Source: Blepharisma japonicum (Eukaryota; Ciliophora; Heterotrichea; Heterotrichida; Blepharismidae). Taken from it: a stretch of 64,000 bases of DNA. The notes under the pieces are model-generated. The model had not been told where the DNA came from. It ran no database searches and worked only from the letters and a program-made list of their open reading frames with translations. This document shows positions 11,339 to 22,831 of this stretch, in pieces (positions within the stretch are counted from its first letter, which is position 1; each line of letters opens with the position of its first letter). Made by a program: the position numbers and the translations under genes. The DNA lies in contig CATKHK010000102.1 in the NCBI GenBank assembly GCA_949751835.1, positions 83,729-147,728 on the forward strand, written 5' to 3'.

Positions 11339-12067
11339 TTAGCTTTCTATTATTTTATGAATTATCTCAACAACTTCATCCATTTCTGTTGTAAAGAAAT
11401 GATCACAGTTATTTAGCGTAAAAAGTCCTTTGCAATTTTCTTTTAATTCCTTAGCGTATTCTAATACATCTGAAATAGCAACTTTGTCGTCATCAGTTCC
11501 ATGTATTATATAAATTTCACCCTTTATTTTATCGCAATAGTAATCCATATCAAGGCTCATAAATTCATCCAGCATTTCTGCAGTAAATCTATATTCCTTT
11601 CCAAGAACTCTGTGCCTAACTTCTCCAATTTTTTGAATTTCTTCGATACTGTCTTGGAAAAATTGCGGCAAACAGCAAGATGTCATATAGATAGCTGGAG
11701 CTATCGCTATAATTTTTTTGACTTCTCCATATAGAGCAGAATAAATAATAGCGTCATTTGCTCCTTTTCCGTATCCAATAATTCCATCAACTTCATATCC
11801 TTGAGAAACTAAGAATTTTACTGCATCATCAATATCTCCAGCCTCCTTTTCAAATCCACCATATGAATACTCTCCTTCACTGCTTCCACTTCCCGTAGCA
11901 AAAAACCTGAATGTATTTACATCTAAAAACTCGATAAGAAATTCATAATTAAACAAAACTTCAGAAAAAAGTCATTGACAAATTACATAGATTTTCCTAT
12001 CATGTTGGTTTTTTATTGATATGTTATAAGATAACTGCAGCCCACTTCGATTGATAAAATGATCCAT
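11339..12067 (-). CDS. Alpha/beta-hydrolase-like, copy 6 (Gly at nucleophile)
   Basis: 242 residues, start MDHFINRSGLQLSY, with one TGA as Trp (ICQW). The elbow is GYGKGA. The acid motif reads GTDDDKVA and the base NCDHFF. It shares the CCLPQFFQDSIEEI segment with copy 8. No targeting signal is seen. Confidence 0.8.
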
Positions 12068-12510
12068 ATTATAAGAGTAGGAATAAATTAATAATATTCT
12101 TATCAAATTCAGCTTATGCAAAGGAAAAAAGCATTTTTATTGGCATTAAATAAGAGCTTAGCTTGCCAATATAAATTTGTATGAAGAGCTTGCAAATAAA
12201 AGGCATGATCTGCAATAAATCGGTAAGGTAAATTGCTATGAAATACTAAATGATCTGGAATTGGAAATACCAAAATGCGTGAAAACTATTATTTCATAAT
12301 TTTGTAGCATAAGTCCAAATTAAAAAAATTTATTTTAGCTGGCTATATTAAATTTGAAATTATAAAAATTTAATGCTATTTTTTATAGGTTTTAAGATTT
12401 ATTGTAATTCTATCACTGATAGGTTTTCTTATGACTACTATAAGCCATTGCTGTGAAATAGACTTTCGTAAAACAGTCAAGCGTGAATAACTTTAGCTAC
12501 ATTATATTTT
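12068..12510. other. Intergenic spacer
   Basis: About 440 bp, AT-rich. Words around 12190-12250 weakly resemble the duplicated spacer segment at 7985 and 13865. No gene. Confidence 0.4.
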
Positions 12511-13239
12511 TTAACTATCTATTATTTTATTAATTATCTCAACAACTTCGTCCATTTCTGTAGTAAAGAAATGATCACAGTTGTTTACCGTATAAAAGCC
12601 TTTGACTTTTTCTCCTAGTTCTCTGCAATATTCCACTATCTCTGAATATGAGATATTATCATCATCAGTCCCATGGATTATATGAATATCTCCTTTTATT
12701 TTTTCGGAATAGTAATGCATATCAAGGCTCATCAATTCTTCAAGCATTTCTGCAGTAAATCTATATTCCTTTCCAAGAGCTATATGTCTGACTTCACCAG
12801 ATTTCTTAACTTCTTCAATACTTTCATTGAAAAATTCTGGTCATTTAAAAGTTTTAGCATAAACTGCAGGAGCTATCGCTATAATTTTATTGACATCTCC
12901 ATATAGTGCCGAATAAATAATAGCATCATTTGCGCCTTTCGCGTATCCAATAATTGCTTGCACTTCATAGCCATGAGAAATCAAAAATTTCACAGCATCG
13001 TCAATGTCTCCAGCATCCCTTTCATGTCCGCCATATGAGTACTCTCCTTCGCTATTTCCACAGCCTTGGACATAAAATCTGAAAATATTTGCTTCTAAAG
13101 ACTCGATAAGAAACTCATAATTAAAAAACATTTCTGAAAAATATCATTGACAGATGATACAGATTTTCCTGTCATTTTGGTTTTTTATTGATAGACTACA
13201 GGATAACCGTAGTCCATTTCGGTTGATAAAGTAATCCAT
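12511..13239 (-). CDS. Alpha/beta-hydrolase-like, copy 7 (Ala at nucleophile)
   Basis: 242 residues from MDYFINRNGLRLS, with two in-frame TGA codons read as Trp (one after the N-terminal strand region, one in the FKWPEFF segment shared with copy 5). The elbow is GYAKGA. The acid region GTDDDNIS lacks the usual Pro. NCDHFF is retained. Confidence 0.8.
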
Positions 13240-14840
13240 ATTATAGTTTATTATAAACCGAGAATAACATTGACATGTGAAAATTTTAAGAATTAATGCC
13301 AATTAAAATTATCCTTGAGGAATTAATATGAAAACAAACTTCTTATAGCACTGTCAAGGTTCTTCATAATGAAATACTGGCTAAAAGCAATAAATTATTG
13401 GTAGTTGTATTGAGATTTAAGTCTTAAAACTTACCATTGTTAATTTTAGTGTTAATTTTATTGTTAATTTATTTGGACATTTATATGTTATATTTTTTAC
13501 TTTTTAAAATAGTTCCAAATTAAAAATTATGACGTTTAATGATTTTTTTAAAATCCAGGAATGAAGAGGAAATATATTAATAAGAAAATATTCTCAATAA
13601 TGAGAGGATCTAATTACACATAAATTGTTGATATCTTTAAAGTTTTTTAAATAAATAATGGATTCTAGGAGCTTTTTGATCTAAATATCAGATACTCAAC
13701 GAGGTTTTCTCATTTCCTTGTGATGGAGCATAGTTATTAGGTATTCTAGTCGAAAATAAAGATATTCTTGATATAATTGAAAAGGAAAGAAAGTGATGGC
13801 TAATTTTAGGTCCATTTTCTTCATACCTATTACATTAGATCTTTAATTTTCCAATTATGTTTAAGCCTCGATGCTAGGCTAAAATAAATGATACAGCTTC
13901 AGAATCTCAATTTCTGGGAAATAACTATAGGTTTTATGAAGCATTCAATAAAAATAAAATCATTTGAAGGTTAAGGTAAATTGACTGAACTTGCAAGCAT
14001 ATGAGCTTTAATTAGATCAGACCTTTAAGTAATTTATGATGAAACGCAAATATTTTCAAGATTATGCTCATTTTCAGATTTTGGATAATATAATCTATAT
14101 ATAGCATGATGTAAATATGCATTTCCCCTTCTAAGTTTCCTCCATCTGCTGCTCAAAATGCAGCGTGCTAATTTCTAGATATTCACAAAGAAGTGGCAAT
14201 TGAATAAAATTTCTCCAAAAAATGATTGGCAGATGATTAGAATCCTTCTGTCATCTAAGATTTTTATTTGAAGTTACAATCCATTTGGGTTTTTAAATAA
14301 TATATATTTCAGCTTTTTCGCTTAATTGTGAATTTATAAAATCTTTCGAAATAGTGAAATAAGGATTAAGTTAGCTCTAAATATATTGACGGATAGGCAT
14401 AAATAAATTATCTTATTTATTTTTTTTTTTAATATTACAAGTTAAGAATAAGAGTTTGATCTTCTTGATTAAAAAATTCAAAATAAATATTAAATATTAG
14501 GAAAAATAAGATAGTTGACCAAATTTAAATATTTTAATCAATTATTACAATTTAATGTAGGTGTGCTGTTTATGCCATCATAAATTTATTATTAATTAAG
14601 GATAAAAATAAAGTATAATTCCTTCTAAAGCATATAAAAGATAATTTTTTATAATATAGCATATTGAACATTTTAAATTCACTCTTGTTGATGCTCTGTA
14701 TTAATTTTTGATTTTTAAAGTCAATTTACCAAAGTTTTATTATTTTTTACATAACTCTCAAATTATAATAATATTTTGTTTAAGAAATTACTACCAGATC
14801 GTCTGAAAAAAACTCGATATAATATTAGCGAAAAATTATA
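13240..14840. other. Long intergenic spacer with relic and duplicated segment
   Basis: 1.6 kb, the longest gap in the hydrolase array. It holds a hydrolase 5' relic at 14165-14310 and a copy of the spacer segment seen near 7985 (13865-14010). This indicates another lost unit. Otherwise AT-rich with no frame. Confidence 0.5.
14165..14310 (-). pseudogene. Relic of hydrolase 5' half
   Basis: Nucleotide similarity to the intact copies across the start region and following strands (plus-strand words ATTTCTAGATATTCACAAAG, TGATTGGCAGATGATTAGAA, CAATCCATTTGGGTTT). The frame is destroyed. Confidence 0.6.
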
Positions 14841-15569
14841 CTAAGAACTCTCTATTATTTTATGAATTATCTCAACAACTTCATCTAGTTCAGCTGTAAA
14901 GAAATGATCACAATTTAGAGTGAAAAATCCTTTGCATTTTTCTTTTAATTCACTAGCATATTCTAAGGCATCTGAAAGCGGAACTTTCTCGTCGGCTTCC
15001 CCATGTATTAAATAAATATCTCCTTTTATTTTTTCTGAATAGTAATCCATATCTAGGCTCATTAATTCGTCAAGCATTTCTTCTGTAAATCTTATTTCCT
15101 TTCCTAAAATGTGATGCATGACTTCACCAGTTTTTTTAATTTCATCAATGCTGTCTTGAAAAAATTGCGGCATACAGCAATTTGTCGCATAAATAATCGG
15201 AGCTAATGCAATAATTTTCTTGACTTCGCCATACAATGCAGAATAAATAATAGCATCATTTCCTCCTTTTGCAAATCCGATTATTCCATCTACTTGATAG
15301 CCCTCTGAAACTAAGAATTTTACAGCATCATCAATATCAGCAGCGTCCTGTTCAAATCCTCCATATGAATACTCTCCTTCGCTATTTCCACAGCCTTTAA
15401 AAAACAATCTAAACGTATTTACTTGAATAATTTCACAGAGAAAGTCGTAGCTAAATAAAACGTCTGAAAAAAACCATTGGCAAATGATATAGATTTTTCT
15501 ATCATTTTGCATTTTTATTGATAAACTATATGATAGCCGCAGCCCATTTCGATTGGTAAAATGATCCAT
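14841..15569 (-). CDS. Alpha/beta-hydrolase-like, copy 8 (Ala at nucleophile)
   Basis: 242 residues. The frame is open further upstream, but I place the start at MDHFTNRNGLRLSY (15569) because all siblings start there and the upstream extension is AT-rich and unlike them. It needs no TGA. The elbow is GFAKGG. The acid motif GEADEKVP and base NCDHFF resemble copy 1 more than the middle copies do. Confidence 0.85.
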   Translation of the reverse strand: MDHFTNRNGLRLSYSLSIKMQNDRKIYIICQWFFSDVLFSYDFLCEIIQVNTFRLFFKGCGNSEGEYSYGGFEQDAADIDDAVKFLVSEGYQVDGIIGFAKGGNDAIIYSALYGEVKKIIALAPIIYATNCCMPQFFQDSIDEIKKTGEVMHHILGKEIRFTEEMLDELMSLDMDYYSEKIKGDIYLIHGEADEKVPLSDALEYASELKEKCKGFFTLNCDHFFTAELDEVVEIIHKIIESS

Positions 15570-16501
15570 ATTATAATTTAAAGCTCGAATGATTAAATAA
15601 GACAGTATCGGTAGTATCTTTCTATTCAAACTAACGTTTATGATAAAGGAAAAATATTTTATTGAACTGTATAAATGCCAAAAACATGAATGAATAATTA
15701 GTAGATAAATAATCATATAGAGTAAAAGACTTTATTATTTAGTTCAAAAATAAATAATTTGATGAATTTTAAGTATTGGTTATTTAAGGCTGCTGGTTAG
15801 TTAAAATTAGGGTTTTATTATTTATAGCTCTATCTAAGAAAAACCTTCCAATAAGGCTAGTTCAACTATTATTGCAGGCGAACATCCTAGGGTATGCCAG
15901 AATTTTTCTCAGAAATAGTTTTGATCTGACTTTTGGATTGCTCTTAAAGCTGTCAGAATTTTGAAGTGCGCTTGAGAGATGCTGAGTCAATGGCTGGAGC
16001 TCCAACTAGGGATAGACTCGCCAACTAATATGTGCGACTCTGTCTTCGTCGTCAAACTAGTTGTATCCATGTTAAAGACCTTCTTAGTTTTAAAATCGTG
16101 TAATGGTGTTTTCGGTTTCAAAATATTATGCTGTATTTTGAAATAGACATCAATTAGCAGATTCATCGATTCATTTTAAAAATATTGATTTAACAATTTT
16201 TGCCTATAATAATTTGTTAAATTTAATGTATATGATTAATAGCTTATATTGAAATAAATGATGTGCTAAATATGCATAGAATAAATTTCTATTGATTAAT
16301 CTGTATTATTTCTATTTAATTGATGGTCTTCAGTTTTACTTAAGAGTAATTATCAGTCACATTAATCTTTATGAATAGATTATTTCATATTAAATCAATA
16401 TGCTCAATATATACAAAAATGGTTTTATTACAAAATTTGCAGTGAATCATAATGCTATATAATAATTAAATATTATGCATAACTATATTGTTATTTTTAC
16501 A
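15570..16501. other. Intergenic with a less AT-rich island
   Basis: Positions 15880-16090 are less AT-rich than the surroundings. They hold a 55-codon plus-strand ORF (15979-16146) with no recognisable family. It could be chance or a gene relic. No tRNA or other RNA fold is evident. Confidence 0.35.
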
Positions 16502-17224
16502 TTAATCTTCATCAAGAATTTTTTGAATTATTTCAGCGACATCATCTATATCTCCTGTAAAAAAATGATCACAATGTAAAATAAAAATCCCTTTGCATTT
16601 TTCTTTTAATTCTCTAGCAAACTCTAACGCTTCAGTATGATCAACTAAATCGTCTTCATCTCCATGAATTATATAAATATTTCCTATAGCATTTTCGCAA
16701 TAATATTTCATATCCACTCTCATTATGTCATCAATCATTTCTTTTGTCCATTTATATGCTTCTCCATAAGCTGAGTGCGTGATTTCAAGATTTTTTTGGC
16801 AATTTTTATAGTAGTTTTTTAAATTATAAGGTAAATTATTCATGTAGAACCTTGGAGCTAGTACCACAATTTTTTTAACTTTTCCATATATTGCAGAATA
16901 AATAATTGCATCATTTGCACTTTTACAGCTTGCGATAATTCCTTCTACTTGATAACCTTGAGAAACTAAGAAGTTTACAGCATCATTGATATCTTCAGCA
17001 TCCCTATTGAACTCTGCAAATGAATAGCTTCCTTCACTATTTCCTTGACCAGTGAAATAAAATCTGAAAATATTAGATTTTAAGCAGTGAATAAGAATTT
17101 CATAGCGGAAAAATATCTCTGAAAGAAAAGTTTGACAGATAATATAAATTCTTTTATCATCTGGATTCTTTCAAAAGTAGCTACAAGAAAGTCGTAGTCC
17201 ATTTCTATTTCTAAAATTCTCCAT
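16502..17224 (-). CDS. Alpha/beta-hydrolase-like, copy 9 (Cys at nucleophile)
   Basis: 240 residues, start MENFRNRNGLRLSCSY, with one TGA as Trp. It is the most divergent copy and pairs in length and cap features (LAPRFYMNNLP, KYYCENAIGNIY) with copy 1. The elbow reads ASCKSA, placing Cys at the nucleophile position. Cys nucleophiles are known in dienelactone hydrolases, but here the flanking Gly residues are also lost. The acid region is GDEDDLVD and the base HCDHFF. Activity cannot be judged from sequence. Confidence 0.8.
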
Positions 17225-17386
17225 TCTTATCAACTAATTATTAGAAAAATTTAAACAATGTTTATATAGCTTAAGACTTTTTTACTAAATTTATCATATC
17301 AAACTTACAAAAATAAAATAAGTTAAATGCCGATGAGCAAATAAATCTCGTAATTTTAGCGAGATAGTCTATAAAACCTTGCAAAC

Positions 17387-18286
17387 TTACATCAATTGAA
17401 TATTACGATTATCCCATCCTGTAAGCTCATAACTTTCAACATCTCCATAATTAGTAGCTACACTTCTACGGCGACTACTTGGCCTTCGCAAGTCCATTGA
17501 AGATGTTTTTGGTCTTGAAATTATCCTCTTTGAGGAAATTCCCTTAATATCTCTTTTAAGTTTTTCATTGTAAGGAAATTTTAAATCAATTTCTGTATAT
17601 TTTTGTATATGCTGTTCACTGATTAAATCAGGATCAGATTTATCAATATTGTAATCTACCAGCTTTGTTTCTCCTTCTATTTTTATATCATTTTTTGCTT
17701 CATTTCCTTTCAAATCCAGTTTAATTTCATTCATTTTTGAATCAGTTTTCCCATCCAAATTTGGAATTGGAGAAATTGACCTTGAAAGCTCTTGCTTTGG
17801 TGGAAAAGTAGTGCATGAAAATAAAGGAATAAAATGCTCTTTTAAGCCAAATAATGATTGATTTGAAATGTTGTAGATAGGTTGAGCTTGGGTTTTTCCT
17901 AAAGGAATGCTTGTGTGGCATTTAGATCTTTTTCGGGTTAATGCAAGGACACTTTTTGATGAGTAAGATCTTATGAAGTCGTTCATATGGATTATGCTGT
18001 AGGGGACACGCTTTGGCTTGGAAGGCTCTGTTGATGAGTTTCCTTTATTATGGTTTTGTGAAATATTTCCAATTGGCTTTGAAACTTTTACTGAGGTTCT
18101 ATGACTTAATATACTTTTCTTCCCAATTTTTGATCCTTTTAGGGGAGGTATTGCATAATTAGAAGTGTTTTCTAAGCTCCCATTGGGGCATGAATTAAAG
18201 TTAGTTGGATGGGTCCTAAAACCGTATTGAGATCGAGATTTATATATTGTGGGCCCTATATCTCCTTCATGTATCAATTTTTCCAT
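17387..18286 (-). CDS. Basic disordered protein, 299 aa
   Basis: Uninterrupted frame from MEKLIHEGDIGPTIY to TAA 17387. It is rich in Ser, Lys, Pro and Asn, with few hydrophobic clusters, so largely disordered. A C-terminal motif SSMDLRRPSSRRRS looks like a basophilic phosphorylation site cluster. No signal peptide or membrane segment. Such proteins are common in the ciliate cortex, but no family is recognised. Confidence 0.65.
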   Translation of the reverse strand: MEKLIHEGDIGPTIYKSRSQYGFRTHPTNFNSCPNGSLENTSNYAIPPLKGSKIGKKSILSHRTSVKVSKPIGNISQNHNKGNSSTEPSKPKRVPYSIIHMNDFIRSYSSKSVLALTRKRSKCHTSIPLGKTQAQPIYNISNQSLFGLKEHFIPLFSCTTFPPKQELSRSISPIPNLDGKTDSKMNEIKLDLKGNEAKNDIKIEGETKLVDYNIDKSDPDLISEQHIQKYTEIDLKFPYNEKLKRDIKGISSKRIISRPKTSSMDLRRPSSRRRSVATNYGDVESYELTGWDNRNIQLM

Positions 18287-19374
18287 TTTTTACATAACTC
18301 CTCCTATTTTAATTATTCAATACTTGAATACTTCCAAAATTAATTCTCTTAATGTTTGGTGTTTCGATAAAACATTAATAGCCTATTGCTATTATTTTCT
18401 AGGAAAATTTTAAATTTATCAACAATGTAGCAGGAGCTACTAATTTAATTATTATTAAATTTTTTATTAAATGAAATATCCAGTATTTTATAACGATTTT
18501 TTGTCCAATTATGATTATCATTAACCAAAAAAATCGATATTTGCTAAGGAACTTAAATTCGATGTTGGAAGCCAAAAATAAAAAGGAACAATAAACTTTA
18601 TGACAAATCATAAAAATGGTAGCTTTCTGATAGAAAAATAAAATCAAAAGATTCAAATGGGCATAATGAGAATGCATTAATAATAGCTTGCCCATTAAAA
18701 AATTTATATTATTTATACAATATATATTTTTAAATCGATGAAAAGACGAAATCTAAGTCTTGCGGATAAATATAAAGTAATAAAAATGTTACTCGGATCA
18801 TTCTTACTAAGAGTATATGGTTCTTTGTAAAAATCAATCTTGATTTCTCTGTAAATTAAAAATTTCAGTTTAACCATAAAAAATCACATAATAAATGGCG
18901 ATATTATTGCCCTGATCTTTCTTGGGCTATTAGGTCTAAAAAAAATTAAACCATTGAGAATAGAATCTTACACCCTCTGTATTTTTTCAGACCTGTAGTT
19001 TCAGAAAATTTCATTTTTATAATGATCAGACACCAAAGCAAATGTTTTTTATTCTAAAATTATCAGAAATGACAGAAAATTGTTAAAGAGAAGCCTAAAA
19101 TATATTATTTAATTTAATTCAATGTAAAAAAAAATTATATATTTTTTATTAAAGTCGTTCTAGGGCTATAATTACCTCAATTTTTATTTCCTATATCAAC
19201 TAATTCTACTTTTATCATGCTCTTTGTATCAAGCCCTTTAAAACAGCATATAATGACCTCCTCTATCAATAATAATTTCTAATCTTCTTCCTCTCCATTT
19301 TGAAAATTACCCCTTCTGACCAGACTCTTTTTTTTCCATTAACAAAGTTTCCAAAATAGTATCTAATAATAAAT
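18287..19374. other. Intergenic with transposase relic
   Basis: About 1.1 kb without an intact gene. It holds a pogo/CENP-B-type N-terminal relic at 18738. The 120 bp before 19375 are pyrimidine-rich and probably hold the promoter and short leader of the next gene; no TATA motif can be singled out in such AT-rich DNA. Confidence 0.45.
18738..18830 (+). pseudogene. Possible pogo-type helix-turn-helix relic
   Basis: A 30-codon frame MKRRNLSLADKYKVIK... has the look of the N-terminal Psq/CENP-B helix-turn-helix of pogo transposases. After the TAA the same frame continues with KSILISL, resembling the next conserved helix. It is short and broken. It is independent of the transposase at 62.4-63.7 kb, whose N-terminus differs. 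Confidence 0.35.
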
Positions 19375-20490
19375 ATGAGATCAAGCTTAGTTTTCCTTCT
19401 CCTTTGTACAGTCACTTTCGGCTTAGAATACCAATCCTGCAGTAAAATCACCTGCGGCTCAGGTACAAATAATCAATGCATATCAGTTTATTCCAATAAC
19501 AACACAGTCGTGGTAACTCCTTGTTCTTCATCAAGCGACTCATGCTCAGATAATGACCAATTTTCCACTACAACTGGAAACTGAACCACAGCCACTTGTG
19601 CAGCAAAACCAACTCCAGCGACCTCCGCAAGGGACTGCTCAGCAAATTCCACAACTTTAACAGGAAAATCATGCTGTACTGATTCAAACTGTATAAGTGG
19701 TAGCTGCAGCAATGGAATTTGCAAAGGACTTGCAAGTGGTGCCAATTGTACAGCTGATGAAGAATGTCAGTCTGGGTATTTTTGCAAAAATTCTATATCT
19801 GGGAATGGTTCGAATACTACGAACTCTACAAGCACTAGGACTTGTGCGAGCGTGCTGTCTAGTGGTGATGCATGTACTATTAATAATGAATGCCCTATAG
19901 GATATGGCTGCGACAATTCTACTTGTACCAAGCTTTTTACAAAAGATATAAATTCATCAGTTTCTGATAAAATGTTTTGCAAGTCTGATTTTCAGAGAAA
20001 TGGAAAATGTGATGGGATTTTGATATACACAAATAATGGTACCCAGCCTTTGTCGTCTCCATTTAAATGTAATTTAGGCGAACAATGTAAATATGTTTAT
20101 GCTACAGATGGGTCAGCTGCAGCCACAGATTGGTGCCAATGTGGAGGAGTTGATAATAGTACAGGATATTGTGGAAGCTTTGGAAATGTAATTGGCTTCT
20201 GGGATCAAGTTTTCCCTAAGCTTCAATATAGCAGTTCTGACTGTTCAGGGAGGTTTTCACATACTGATAATTTTACAGAATTATTTAATTGCAGCTCACT
20301 TTCTAGTAGTGAGCAACAATATTTGACGTCAATGAATGATCAAGCTACATACTGGACTTTATATGAATCTGGGGCTATTGATGCTTGTGTAAATCAGCTT
20401 GGGCTATTCCCTACAAATGTCAGTTTAAATTCTAGTGCTAGCGGAGCGATTATATTGGCAATTTCAGCAGTTTTATTAATATTTGGTTAA
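19375..20490 (+). CDS. Cys-rich GPI-anchored surface protein, 371 aa
   Basis: One frame when the TGA at about 19582 (TGNW) is Trp. Residues 1-16 (MRSSLVFLLLCTVTFG) form a signal peptide. The mature part is rich in Cys, Ser, Thr and Asn, with repeated spaced Cys motifs such as CTDSNCISGSCSNGICK and CPIGYGCDNSTC, similar in style to Dickkopf/EB-type modules. Many Asn-X-Ser/Thr sites are present. The C-terminus SSASGAIILAISAVLLIFG is a hydrophobic tail after small residues, a typical GPI-anchor signal. It is therefore expected on the cell surface, perhaps as an immobilisation-antigen-like or adhesion protein. Ligand unknown. Confidence 0.8.
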
Positions 20491-20518
20491 ATGTGAAATT
20501 TAATTAAATATATAAATA

Positions 20519-21805
20519 TTATTTTCTTTCTTCTTCAAGGAATTTTTGAAATTTTCTACTATTAATCATTTTTTCACACAATTTTTCTACTTTGTCAACA
20601 TGATTGGCTAATTTTTCAACTTTTTCTTTTATTGCAGCTAAAAATTCGTCTCCAGCCCCTCCCATTTTGAAAATATTTTCTCTATTTTTTTTAACTTTTA
20701 CAATTTTTTCCCTTAAAATTTCATATGATTTCATCGTCAATTGATGATTTTTACCATATTTATTTTTTAATCCAAAATGAACCAAGCCAGCTTGTATAGT
20801 TTCCGCAGCTGCTTTAGTTTTATAAATAGAAGAAAACGACTTTGTCTCATTGGTAGTGAAATTTGAGTTTTTTTGAATAATTAAAATGATAAGTGATAGA
20901 AAAATTGTGCCTAAACAGTAGCCTAGAACAGCCATAACCCTGCCTAAGTAGCTAATAGGATAAAGATCCCCAAAACCTACACTAGACATTGAAGAAAACA
21001 TACACCAGATCCCACTTAATGGATTATGAAAATCTTGATAAGAAAGATCAATTAAAGGCCTCTCCACAATTCTCATTAAACAGCCACATATAATTACAGA
21101 AGGGATCAATAACAAAAACAAAATTACTACTAGAGGATGCAGAGCTACTAAACATTTAAATACAAATCGCACATTTGATTTGGCGTTATGATTTAAGCAG
21201 AAAGTTCTTGCTAAATGATTTTGATAGGGAGTATAATTGATAATGGCTCTATATACAAAAATTAGTCTCACTATCATAAAAATATATAAAAGTTCTGAAA
21301 GATTATAGCAGATATTTATAATTTCATAATTATATCGATATGGCATATATACCGGCGCATTGACATAAGGGTATGGGAAAATAAATAATAGCAAAAGCTC
21401 AATAATTCTGCTAAAACTAAAGGTATTTTTAATCTTCCTTTTTATAGTTACTGGAAAATTTCATATTGTAACTTTATATTCTGGCTCTTGCTTCATTAAG
21501 TATTTATCTAATAGAGCCTTTTTGCTATCTCTCTGAATAAGGAAAAAGAATGAAGCAAAAGTTGTGACGCAAATCATTTCTCGAAAATATTCAACTCGGT
21601 CTAGCTTTTCAGCACAATTATCATGAGTTCGGTCAAGTGAGTAACTAAATTCATAATCAAAAGTAGCGGCTGCAAGTCCTACTAAACTAAAAAAGCCAGA
21701 TAATAACTCACATGACCTTCATTCGTTAAAAATTGATTCTGAAGTACTTGTTTCTAATTTTCCTGATTTTTTAAGCAGAAGGTCTTTTAGAGTGTATTTG
21801 CTCAT
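20519..21805 (-). CDS. SK-like potassium channel, 428 aa
   Basis: Reading two TGA codons as Trp (near the N-terminus and before NFPVTIKR) extends the gene to MSKYTLKDLLLKKSG at 21805. Hydrophobic segments match six transmembrane helices. The pore ends in the filter SVGFGDLYP at about residues 272-280, a GFGD variant of GYGD. The C-terminal ~130 residues are helical and basic (AAETIQAGLVHFGLKNKYGK), matching the calmodulin-binding region of small-conductance calcium-activated channels, and finish in a coiled coil. It would pass K+ at the plasma membrane, probably under calcium/calmodulin control. There is no voltage-sensor row of Arg. The 3' ends of this gene and the GPI protein face each other 28 bp apart. 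Confidence 0.85.
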
Positions 21806-22831
21806 TTTAAGGATAAAAATTACTGGCAATTCAATTTGAACAGTAATGAAAAATAAAAGTGAAATTTGTTAATAATCACAAGAAGTTTATTGTTCAGCCT
21901 CTTTATTCATTTCCTATATATTGTCTCTTTTAATTATTTCCTATTAATTAAACACTATTTTACTGATAGAATCTGTAAAGCTAGATTACGTCTCTTCATA
22001 TTTTTCGATAATTAAAAATCAATTTTCATTTGATTTATTGAATTACTTAAAATCCCTTCTTTGTCAATTTTTATTGTAAGGTTCCTTACCAGTAAAAAAC
22101 ATCCCACCTATGACAGAGAATCAATATTACATGCTGCGTAATATGTGGCTCATCTCCTTAGGGAAGCCAAATTTTATGGCCTTTTCATGCCAGCTGGAAA
22201 TTTGTGACCCCGCAGGGCAAATTAAGGCAGACGCAAGAACAAAAGATTGTTTCGACGATATGATACTTTCAAAGAGACTAGAAACTTAATTTAGTGCTAA
22301 GTTGATTTGAAGTAATTAAGTCAATGTAAAATGGAACAATAATTCAAATAATTTCAGGAAAGGCGATAGCCTAAGATTATTTTTTAAAAAAAAAAAACTG
22401 CAGAAGCATAAAACTGCAAAAGTAATAATACTTTTAGGTAAAAATAAAATTTTCAGAAATTGTAAATTTAAAAATTTTCTTAGTGTGAAGACAGTTACAC
22501 TAAGCACTATAATAACATAGATAACTTTTACGGCTTCTGAAATTAATATCTAGCATAATTCTTATCAATTTGAATTTATTAGCCCTTCAAGCTTTGATAT
22601 TAAGGTTTTTTATTGTAACCATAATAAAAAATTCCTTATTTTCCAGTCATTTTATTTAGTAAATTAATTGTTTATTATAGCTTCTGATCATTTTAAAAAT
22701 AATTAAGAAAATATTTCTTTAGTCTTAAATCTATTTTCCAATCTTATTTATATGTCTAAAACACTTTATAAATTCCTAAAATTAAAATCAATAAAAATGC
22801 CATTTATTGATCATTGTCAAATATTAGATAT
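21806..22831. other. Intergenic with one small ORF
   Basis: About 1 kb, AT-rich, containing only the small ORF at 22110-22289 as a plausible gene. An A-run of about 13 lies near 22385. Confidence 0.45.
22110..22289 (+). CDS. Small hypothetical protein, 59 aa
   Basis: ATG 22110 to TAA 22289, start MTENQYYMLRNMWLISLG. The base composition is richer in G+C than the flanks and the residue mix (Cys, Trp, Phe, Met with acidic and basic residues) is protein-like. No family is recognised. It could also be an exon of a longer gene. Confidence 0.4.
   Translation: MTENQYYMLRNMWLISLGKPNFMAFSCQLEICDPAGQIKADARTKDCFDDMILSKRLET

Noticed and set aside
15979-16146. 55-codon plus-strand ORF
   Set aside because: No homology that I can recognise and no paralogue; kept only as a note in the intergenic entry.
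4808-17224. Reading the hydrolase genes as all truncated by TGA
   Set aside because: Copies 3 and 8 need no TGA and have the same full length, so the TGA-containing copies are complete with TGA as Trp.
19488-19982. Minus-strand frames of 71-85 codons
   Set aside because: Antisense shadows of the Cys-rich GPI protein.
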